64,000 nucleotides of DNA, taken from the NCBI RefSeq assembly GCF_945269915.1, contig NZ_CALYOY010000002.1, positions 1-64,000 on the forward strand. The letters are read 5' to 3'. Each line of letters begins with the position of its first letter. Within the stretch, counting starts at the first letter, position 1. This DNA is from an uncultured Bifidobacterium sp. (GTDB lineage: Bacteria > Actinomycetota > Actinomycetes > Actinomycetales > Bifidobacteriaceae). The translations under genes were made by a program, and so were the position numbers. The notes below the pieces were generated by a model. It searched no databases and was not told the origin of the DNA. It saw only the letters and a program-made list of their open reading frames with translations. Below are positions 57,795-64,000 of the stretch, in pieces.

Positions 57795-59099
57795 GTGGCG
57801 GTAACGACACGAAGCCTGGATATTCCATCGGAACTCGACCCCGTCCTCGTCCTGGGGCCGGGCGACGCGGTGATGGACCGAATCGAACGCGCCTTTCCGC
57901 ATGTGAACATCCTCATCAGGGGGAACCGGATCATCCTGACCGCCACCAACCCCCTAGGGGACAAGGAGGCCGGCCAGGTCTACGACCTGATCGGGGAACT
58001 GGTCCAGGCCGCCTACCAGGTGCCCATGGATGCCGAAGAGGTCGGCAAACTCCTGGACCACCGGCGGATGGGTAATCCCTTCCTGACCGGAGCAGTCATT
58101 GCCGCATCCGGGAAGGACCAGGCCCTGCCCCAAGGTCGTCATGTGGCCACCTACGCCGATTCCGGCACAGACAAGGGTCATCGCCATGCCGGAATCACCG
58201 GTGCGTCTCCTCGAGTTCCGGATAACAGGGCAGATAACCTGTACGAGAGGCATTCGGAAGCCGCGGAACCCGATTGGAAGGAGGAAACCGGTATCACAAG
58301 AGAGCGAATGCACCAGGGCAAGGAGTCGGAGGCCGATGACCGTCACCTGGAACCGTATGAGGATGACCAGGACGAAAGCAGGCACCGGGCGGCCCTTTCG
58401 TCGGCAGTGGCCATGAGGACTCCTTTGACTTACGCTTCCAAGGGCCCCATCCGTCCCAAGACGGCAGGTCAGATGGCCTATGTCTCTTCTATGCAGACCC
58501 ATACGATCACATTCGGAATCGGGCCTGCGGGAACAGGCAAGACCTACCTGGCCGTGGCCAAGGCGGTTCAGACCTTCCAGACGAAGCAGGTCAGCCGCAT
58601 CATCCTGACACGCCCCGCAGTGGAGGCGGGCGAGAGCCTGGGCTTCCTCCCGGGTACCCTGAATGACAAGGTCGATCCCTACCTACGCCCCCTGTACGAT
58701 GCCCTCTCCGACATGCTGGGTACCGAACGGATGCACCACTACCTGAGCAATGAGACCATCGAGGTGGCCCCACTGGCATACATGCGTGGCCGCACGCTCA
58801 ATGACGCCTTCGTCATCCTGGACGAGGCCCAGAACACCACCCGTCAGCAAATGAAGATGTTCCTGACCAGATTGGGGTTCAACACCAAGATGGTCATCAC
58901 CGGCGATATCACCCAGGTCGACGTGGGACTGCCGGCCTCGGGACTGGCCACGATCGAAGAGATCCTGGGAGGGATCGATGACATCGCCTTCGTCCATCTG
59001 GAGGCGGGGGACGTGGTCCGCAACAGGTTGGTGGGCAGGATCGTCCGCGCCTACGACAAGGCGGCGGCCAGGCAGCGCGGAAGGTCGGGGCGGGAATGA
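57795..59099 (+). CDS. phoH: PhoH-family ATPase
   Basis: A 434-residue cytoplasmic P-loop ATPase linked to RNA metabolism, next to YbeY. The N-terminus (about 1-100) is KH-like ([20 protein letters not shown]); the ATPase has [34 protein letters not shown] and [20 protein letters not shown]. An unusually long, charged linker of about 90 residues (115-205) separates the two domains. The GTG at 57795 follows AGAGGGGA. It overlaps ybeY by four bases (ATGA). Confidence 0.93.
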   Translation: MAVTTRSLDIPSELDPVLVLGPGDAVMDRIERAFPHVNILIRGNRIILTATNPLGDKEAGQVYDLIGELVQAAYQVPMDAEEVGKLLDHRRMGNPFLTGAVIAASGKDQALPQGRHVATYADSGTDKGHRHAGITGASPRVPDNRADNLYERHSEAAEPDWKEETGITRERMHQGKESEADDRHLEPYEDDQDESRHRAALSSAVAMRTPLTYASKGPIRPKTAGQMAYVSSMQTHTITFGIGPAGTGKTYLAVAKAVQTFQTKQVSRIILTRPAVEAGESLGFLPGTLNDKVDPYLRPLYDALSDMLGTERMHHYLSNETIEVAPLAYMRGRTLNDAFVILDEAQNTTRQQMKMFLTRLGFNTKMVITGDITQVDVGLPASGLATIEEILGGIDDIAFVHLEAGDVVRNRLVGRIVRAYDKAAARQRGRSGRE

Positions 59100-59668
59100 G
59101 TGTGGAAGTCACCAATGAGACCCAGTGGGAGATCGATGCCAGGACCTTCTCGGACCTGGGTATCTGGGTCCTGGACCAAATGCAGGTCAGCCCCCAGTCC
59201 GACATGACCATCATCTTCAACGACCCGGATCCCATGGCCTCCCTGCATGAGCGGTGGATGAACCTCCAAGGTCCGACCGACGTGATGAGCTTCCCCATGG
59301 ATGAGCTCCGCCCGGGCGATGGAAGCCGGAAAGTGGAGGGAATCCTGGGCGACATCGTCATCTGCCCCTGGGTGGCCGCCCAACAGGCCCAGGCCGCCGG
59401 GCATTCGGTCATGGAGGAGATGTTGCTCCTGACCATTCACGGCACCCTTCACCTCCTGGGGTATGATCACACCACCAAGGCTCAGGAGGGGCAGATGTTC
59501 GGCCTTCAGCGCCAGCTCCTGCTCACCTTCCTGGCCTTGCGACAGGGGCCCATGGGTGAGGCCACCCTGCCTGCCGGAGCCTTCAATGCCCTGGAATCCT
59601 ACGAAGACAGTCATGAATCCGGGCATGGACCGGGCACGGGTATGGTCGGCCACAGGGGCCGGTCATGA
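59096..59668 (+). CDS. ybeY: Endoribonuclease YbeY
   Basis: Single-strand RNase for 16S rRNA 3' maturation and ribosome quality control. The 190-residue product has the zinc-binding [11 protein letters not shown] (H-x3-H-x5-H) and [12 protein letters not shown]-terminal extension of about 40 residues (Gly/Ser/His-rich) goes beyond the family core. Coupled to phoH through an ATGA overlap. Confidence 0.94.
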   Translation: MSVEVTNETQWEIDARTFSDLGIWVLDQMQVSPQSDMTIIFNDPDPMASLHERWMNLQGPTDVMSFPMDELRPGDGSRKVEGILGDIVICPWVAAQQAQAAGHSVMEEMLLLTIHGTLHLLGYDHTTKAQEGQMFGLQRQLLLTFLALRQGPMGEATLPAGAFNALESYEDSHESGHGPGTGMVGHRGRS

Positions 59669-59687
59669 ATCCGAAAGAGGAGTTGCA

Positions 59688-61091
59688 ATGACCAGCCGTT
59701 CGATCCTGATGCTGATCGCCATGGCACTGGTGGTGCTGATCCTTATTGGTCTCTCCCTGGTCCTGGCTGCAGCCGAGGGCTCGGTGACCAGGGTGACCAG
59801 ATCCAGTCTGAACAACCTGATCCTGGGTCTGCAGACCGACCAGGATTTGAGCCAGTTCTCCAGGATGAAGCGGATCGACCGGATCCACAAGGCCCAGAAG
59901 CTCATCTCCCAGCGCCAGGCCACCTCCAGTGGATGCGCCTATTTCCGGGTCATCTGTGACATCCTCATCGGTCTTCTGGTGGGGGGCATGACCCAGGTGG
60001 CCGGCTTCCGAATCTGGGAGCAGGTGGTCTGTGGCCTGGTGGCCGCCGTCCTGGTGGCCGTCATCTCAGTCACCATCGGACCCAGGAGAAATGGCACCAG
60101 ACAGCCTCTGGAGATCCTGCTCAGGTATGTGCGGATCATATCGATCGCGGTCCGTCTGACTCCTTTCAAGAAGCGGCGCAGGATTAATTCCTGGTCCAGG
60201 AGCTCCCGGCGGAGTGACCTCTCGGATGACGAAGAGCTGGAGAAGATTCAGATCGAGCAGGGCAGGGCCATGGTCGACCAACTGGTCGAGGCCGGCGCTT
60301 TCGATCCCGAGATATCGGAGATGATCAAGAACGTCCTGACCCTCTCCACCACCCTGACCCGTGAGATCATGGTTCCCAGGACCGACATGATCTGCATGGG
60401 GAAGGACACCAGCCTGGAGGCCGCCCTGAAACTCTTCTCCCGGTCCGGTTTCTCCAGGATTCCGGTCATCGGCGAGGACATGGACGACCTGATCGGCGTG
60501 GTCTACCTGAAGGACGTGGTCAGGGCCATCTCCCTGGGTAGGCAAAAGGACCAGGGGCCCATCGCCTCCATCGTTCGCAAACCGGTCCTGATACCCGAAT
60601 CCAAGCCCGTGGATGACCTCTTCCACTACATGCAGAAGTCCCGTCATCATTTGGCGCTTGTGGTCGATGAGTATGGCGGCATCGCCGGTCTGGTCACCAT
60701 CGAGGATGCCATCGAGCAGATCGTGGGTGAGCTGGAGGACGAGCATGACCGGGTCCAGCACAACCAGCCCAAGCAGATCGGACCCCACACCTGGAGTCTG
60801 CCCGCACGTACCTCGATAGCGGAGCTGGAGGAGCTTTTCGAGATCGATATCGACGAGGATGACGTGGATACGGTCTACGGACTCCTGACCAAGCTTCTCG
60901 GCTCGGTTCCGGTCGAGGGGTCTTCCGCGGTGACCAGAGGCATACGATTGACGGCGGCTGATGCTGTCGGTCGCCGGAAGAAGATCGCCACCATCATCGT
61001 GGAGCCGGCGGATGACTCGGACATCACCCTGGACGAGGAACCCGCCAGTCAGGACCCGGACCAGGAAGGTCCGGACAGTGGCCAGGAATGA
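59688..61091 (+). CDS. CNNM/CorC-type membrane protein with CBS domains
   Basis: A 467-residue protein. The N-terminal part has a DUF21 membrane domain (segments near 5-28 and 85-125). A CBS pair covers about 225-345 (EIMVPRTDMICMGKDTSLEA; VVDEYGGIAGLVTIEDAIEQ), and a C-terminal CorC_HlyC domain about 370-450. These proteins are linked to magnesium or cobalt efflux and membrane homeostasis. RBS GAGGAG precedes the ATG at 59688; the frame open upstream overlaps ybeY without similarity. The last residues are acidic. Confidence 0.9.
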   Translation: MTSRSILMLIAMALVVLILIGLSLVLAAAEGSVTRVTRSSLNNLILGLQTDQDLSQFSRMKRIDRIHKAQKLISQRQATSSGCAYFRVICDILIGLLVGGMTQVAGFRIWEQVVCGLVAAVLVAVISVTIGPRRNGTRQPLEILLRYVRIISIAVRLTPFKKRRRINSWSRSSRRSDLSDDEELEKIQIEQGRAMVDQLVEAGAFDPEISEMIKNVLTLSTTLTREIMVPRTDMICMGKDTSLEAALKLFSRSGFSRIPVIGEDMDDLIGVVYLKDVVRAISLGRQKDQGPIASIVRKPVLIPESKPVDDLFHYMQKSRHHLALVVDEYGGIAGLVTIEDAIEQIVGELEDEHDRVQHNQPKQIGPHTWSLPARTSIAELEELFEIDIDEDDVDTVYGLLTKLLGSVPVEGSSAVTRGIRLTAADAVGRRKKIATIIVEPADDSDITLDEEPASQDPDQEGPDSGQE

Positions 61092-61110
61092 AGACAAGGA
61101 AAAGCGGTAC

Positions 61111-62118
61111 ATGACACACATACGCACCAAGGGGACCACCCCCGGTCAGAACCATACCGACCCTGAGGGCGGCGATTCCTGCCAAGGCTCCCAGGACCAG
61201 CCCTACCGCTCAGGTTTCGTGGCCGTGGTGGGAAGGCCCAACGTGGGCAAGTCGACTCTGATGAACGCCCTGGTGGGCAGGCCCATCGCCATCGCTTCAT
61301 CCAGGCCGGAGACCACCCGCAAGGCCATCCGGGGTATCGTCACCGACCCCGATGCCCAGCTGGTCCTGGTCGACACCCCTGGTATCCACCGCCCACGGAC
61401 CCTCCTGGGCCAGCGTTTGAACGACGTGGTGGAGGCCTCCCTCTCAGACGTGGATGCCATTGCCTTCCTCCTGCCCGCCGATCAGACCATCGGCCCCGGC
61501 GACAAGAGGATCCTCAGCCGGCTCAGGTCCAACTTCGCCAAGAAAGACCAAGCCGGAAAGTGGCACTGGCGCAAGCCTCTGATCGCGGTGGTCACCAAGA
61601 TCGACCGCCTGGACAGGGAGGAGCTGGTGGCCAAGCTCATCGAGGTCTCCGACTTTGCGGACTTCGATCAGATCGTGCCGGTCAGTGCCGTGAGCGAGGA
61701 CAACGTCGATGAGGTCAAGCAGGTCCTGATCGACGCCATGCCGGTCGGGCCGCAGATGTATCCGGCAGGCCAGCTGACCGAGGAACGTCCCGGGGACATG
61801 ATTGCGGAGTTGGTCAGGGGGGCCTTCCTGGAGGAGCTTGACGACGAGCTGCCCCACTCCCTGGCTGTGAACGTCGACTCGATCGAGCCGGCCGAGGATG
61901 GGCACAAGGCACAGGTCCATGTCTCCATCTATGTGGAGAGGGACTCCCAGAAGCCCATCATCATCGGCCATGGTGCCGAACATCTGGTCCGGGTCAGGAA
62001 GAAGCTGAGGACTGCCGTCAATCGCACCCTGGGTCAGAAGGCCGCACTTGATCTCCACGTCAAGGTGGCCAAGAACTGGCAGGGGGACCCCAAGCTCCTC
62101 CAGAGGCTCGGCTTCTGA
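61111..62118 (+). CDS. era: GTPase Era
   Basis: Ribosome-assembly GTPase that binds 16S rRNA. The 335-residue product has G1 VGRPNVGKSTLMNALVG, switch I RPETTRKAIRGI, G3 LVDTPGIHRPRT, G4 VTKIDRL, and a C-terminal KH domain (IIIGHGAEHLVRVRKKL). An N-terminal extension of about 30 hydrophilic residues precedes G1. AAGGAAA lies upstream of the ATG at 61111. Last gene of the cluster. Confidence 0.96.
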   Translation: MTHIRTKGTTPGQNHTDPEGGDSCQGSQDQPYRSGFVAVVGRPNVGKSTLMNALVGRPIAIASSRPETTRKAIRGIVTDPDAQLVLVDTPGIHRPRTLLGQRLNDVVEASLSDVDAIAFLLPADQTIGPGDKRILSRLRSNFAKKDQAGKWHWRKPLIAVVTKIDRLDREELVAKLIEVSDFADFDQIVPVSAVSEDNVDEVKQVLIDAMPVGPQMYPAGQLTEERPGDMIAELVRGAFLEELDDELPHSLAVNVDSIEPAEDGHKAQVHVSIYVERDSQKPIIIGHGAEHLVRVRKKLRTAVNRTLGQKAALDLHVKVAKNWQGDPKLLQRLGF

Positions 62119-62626
62119 GGGGGAGGTCCTGCTGATTGGCGGCACAGCCTATGTCTTGATCGGGATAACCGTTTCATGAACTTCTGCGGTCGCCGAGCGA
62201 TCCTGCTCCATACGGGAGGTATAGGCGATCCTTAGGGCCCCTTTCCTGCTGGATGAGCAAATCCGGTCGCATACGAGGAAGGGGTCGGCATTGCCCAAGG
62301 ATTCCACTCACTGGGAAACAGGGATTCGAGGTATCAGGGAACTACGCCATTCATCATGAAACAACGTTTCGACTCATCCGGAAACAAGATGACAATGTGT
62401 CCACTGACGTACCGGTCGACAATGTGTCCTCGCTTGCAATCATATAATCAGCTGCACCAAGAGCAGCCACAGATGACAGCCGCTGTTCAGCATGCATCCG
62501 CACCCTTGAGCAAGGCAAAAATGACGTAGGGGAGCGGATTCCCTTTGCGGTACCAGCGACTATGTGTCTAGGATACAGGCAATACGCGGAAGGAACCATC
62601 TCTGCAGTGGCGAAGGGACATGATCA
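62119..62626. other. Spacer with insertion-sequence-like repeats
   Basis: No gene was recognised. It contains three direct copies of a 12-base repeat (see the next entry). The ribosome site and GTG of the sigma-factor gene close the stretch. Confidence 0.5.
62391..62569. repeat. Direct repeats resembling an insertion-sequence end
   Basis: GACAATGTGTCC occurs at 62391-62402 and 62418-62429, with GACTATGTGTCT at 62558-62569, all in one orientation. Between the first two lies CACTGACGTACCGGTC. Multiple direct repeats at one end are typical of IS21/IS481-like elements, so this may be a solo end left by a deletion. No transposase remains. Confidence 0.45.
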
Positions 62627-63226
62627 GTGGAACGATCTCGAATTGATCCGGATACTGATGATATAACGCTGATCAAGATGGTGGCCGCCGAAAATGAATC
62701 TGCCTTTGAAGCACTGTACAACAAGTATGCCCATACCGTCCAAGCTTTCATTTCCCTGCGAACATCCGGCGACGAGGATGCCAGTGAAGCTTTTGCCGAC
62801 ACGTGGCTGGGGTGCTGGCGTTCCTCGAAATCCTTTCGCGCGGAAAGCCGGGTTCTTACCTGGATACTCAGCATTGCACGACGACAGATATATATGAAAT
62901 GTCGCAAGCCAAGGCTACCCGACCAAATGGATTCGGAGGAACTCGACTCGATAGCCGATGATCGTCTGGAACCTGCAGAACTCGTCAATAGGGATCTGAT
63001 GATGGAAACAATACGGGAGAAGATTGATGCGCTCCCAAGGGAAATGGCATACACGGTAACCCTGGCCTGGCTCCACGAGTTATCCTATCCGGAAATTGCC
63101 TCACTGCTTGACATTCCGGTTGGGACCGTGAAGTCTCGTCTTGCTCGCGCAAAACAGATCCTGCGTCCGCAGCTGACAGCCCTCGCTTCAGGCAGCGGCC
63201 AACGACTGCAAAGCCGGAGAGGATGA
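62627..63226 (+). CDS. ECF RNA polymerase sigma factor
   Basis: A 199-residue sigma-70 family protein of the extracytoplasmic-function class: sigma-2 (FEALYNKYAHTVQAFISLR; TWILSIARRQIYMKC) and sigma-4 (PREMAYTVTLAWLHELSYPE; LDIPVGTVKSRLARAKQIL). The GTG at 62627 has AGGGA about ten bases upstream. A membrane protein gene follows seven bases after it and may be its partner or sensor. Base composition is less GC-biased than in the core genes before it. Confidence 0.92.
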   Translation: MERSRIDPDTDDITLIKMVAAENESAFEALYNKYAHTVQAFISLRTSGDEDASEAFADTWLGCWRSSKSFRAESRVLTWILSIARRQIYMKCRKPRLPDQMDSEELDSIADDRLEPAELVNRDLMMETIREKIDALPREMAYTVTLAWLHELSYPEIASLLDIPVGTVKSRLARAKQILRPQLTALASGSGQRLQSRRG

Positions 63227-63233
63227 AGGGGAA

Positions 63234-64000
63234 ATGATGGCAACTCAAAACAAGAGCTCAGACCCAGTCACAGAAGATTACCGGGATGAAGTTCAGGAGG
63301 TGCTTCGGGAAAACGAGCAGCATGCCCAGCCACCGGTTCCAGCATTCACCAGCGTGATGAAGGCAATCTACCAGGAGCCGTCGCTGGCCGCAGAACAGCC
63401 GATACCATTCAAGCGTCGAGTACGTTCCTGTGGGCAACTTGTTCGGGCCCAATTGAACCTTCTGCCCCGATATATCATGCTGATAGAAATTGTGATAGCA
63501 GCGGGCGCTGTTGTGATCAGCAGCGTTTTGCATGGTGCACGGTACGGTGGCCTCGGTCTGCATATATTGTCAAATCTGCTCATGCTGAACATGGCGCTGA
63601 CGGTAATCCTGGTTTTTTCCGTTAGGGATGATCGCGAATTGATGCTCAGTATGCCTCTCGGACCTCAGGTCGTAGTAGCTACCAGGCTGTTGCTGGCCTT
63701 TATTTCCAATATCGTCGTCGGGGGTGCAGCCTTATTGGTCGCCACTGCAATCAACCCGGTAATGAGACCCCTACCAGCCATTACCCAAGTGATAGCCCCT
63801 GCAACCCTCCTGGCGAATATTGTGGCCCTTCTCTGCATATGGCAATACTCTTGGGTGGCGCTGCTCCTGGGGGCACTTGCACCATTAGTGAGAACTCTGC
63901 AAGATCTCGGGCCATCATTCCTCCTGCCGGCATGGGTCGATTCGGCACCCTCTACAACCGCTGCCTGGGCAGGGATCATCCTCCTGGCAACGGGACTCCT
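63234..64000 (+). CDS. Membrane protein linked to the ECF sigma factor (3' end outside window)
   Basis: The frame from ATG ATG (63234/63237) stays open to the window end (at least 255 residues). A hydrophilic N-terminus of about 75 residues (TEDYRDEVQEVLRENEQHAQ) precedes hydrophobic segments near 85-105, 110-130, 148-170, 190-212, 220-232 and 245-255. RDDRELMLSMPLGPQVVVAT between segments resembles the cytoplasmic loop of ABC-2-type permeases. It has no zinc anti-sigma motif. AAGGGG lies upstream. Its position seven bases after the sigma gene suggests cotranscription, as a sensor, anti-sigma or transporter subunit. Confidence 0.75.
   Translation, partial: MMATQNKSSDPVTEDYRDEVQEVLRENEQHAQPPVPAFTSVMKAIYQEPSLAAEQPIPFKRRVRSCGQLVRAQLNLLPRYIMLIEIVIAAGAVVISSVLHGARYGGLGLHILSNLLMLNMALTVILVFSVRDDRELMLSMPLGPQVVVATRLLLAFISNIVVGGAALLVATAINPVMRPLPAITQVIAPATLLANIVALLCIWQYSWVALLLGALAPLVRTLQDLGPSFLLPAWVDSAPSTTAAWAGIILLATGL

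Noticed and set aside
62253..62447. 64-codon plus-strand frame after era
   Set aside because: It overlaps the direct repeats, has no ribosome site and no similarity.

Overview
The window is chromosomal DNA of a high-GC Gram-positive, almost certainly a Bifidobacterium. The strongest pointers are an 824-residue xylulose-5-phosphate/fructose-6-phosphate phosphoketolase (the key enzyme of the bifid shunt), pta and ackA close by to turn its acetyl phosphate into acetate and ATP, a fused shikimate kinase/3-dehydroquinate synthase, and actinobacterial-type S4, Pta and SufBDCSUT proteins. An intracellular GH28 pectinase and a decayed GH29 gene suggest a plant-glycan or insect-gut lifestyle (the bee-associated group would fit), but that is inference.

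Layout. 0-13 kb: central metabolism with a sugar cassette inside it: ackA and pta (minus), a LacI regulator (plus), an MFS sugar transporter and a GH31 alpha-glycosidase (minus), xfp (minus), then divergent guaA (plus). 13.2-19.4 kb: an accessory tract rich in broken genes: a large gene of unknown function in at least five reading-frame pieces, an intact GH28 gene, a TrmO remnant, and a GH29 gene broken in several places. 19.4-22 kb: an intact aminotransferase and a D-2-hydroxyacid dehydrogenase. 22-32 kb: xpt, a small CsbD/LEA-like protein, a PcrA/UvrD helicase, a CAP-domain surface protein with a sortase signal, an NCS2 purine permease, and a TetR/MFS efflux pair. 32-62 kb: ordinary core genome: rpsD, a histidine phosphatase, alaS-ruvX-mltG, aroC-aroKB-aroQ, a UvrA-like ATPase, pyrG, the sufBDCSUT operon, uraA, a SpoU methyltransferase, tRNA-Leu(GAG), and rsmE-HIT-phoH-ybeY-corC-era. 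62-64 kb: possible insertion-sequence end repeats, an ECF sigma factor and a membrane protein that runs off the window.

How the genes work together. Phosphoketolase makes acetyl phosphate for AckA/Pta. The LacI-MFS-GH31 cassette probably feeds alpha-glucosides or alpha-xylosides into that route. GuaA, Xpt, the NCS2 permeases, UraA and PyrG cover nucleotide synthesis and salvage. The suf operon builds Fe-S clusters. The era-end operon covers ribosome maturation and RNA metabolism.

The most unusual pattern is a set of seven uninterrupted G or C runs of 9-12 bases, all in the first 21 kb. They lie in the pta-ackA spacer, in the guaA leader, in the 5' UTR of the hydroxyacid dehydrogenase, inside the broken GH29 gene and elsewhere in the decayed tract; none was seen in the following 43 kb. 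They could be phase-variable switches, hotspots of decay, or places where the assembly is unreliable. I see no CRISPR array, prophage, intact transposase or rRNA.
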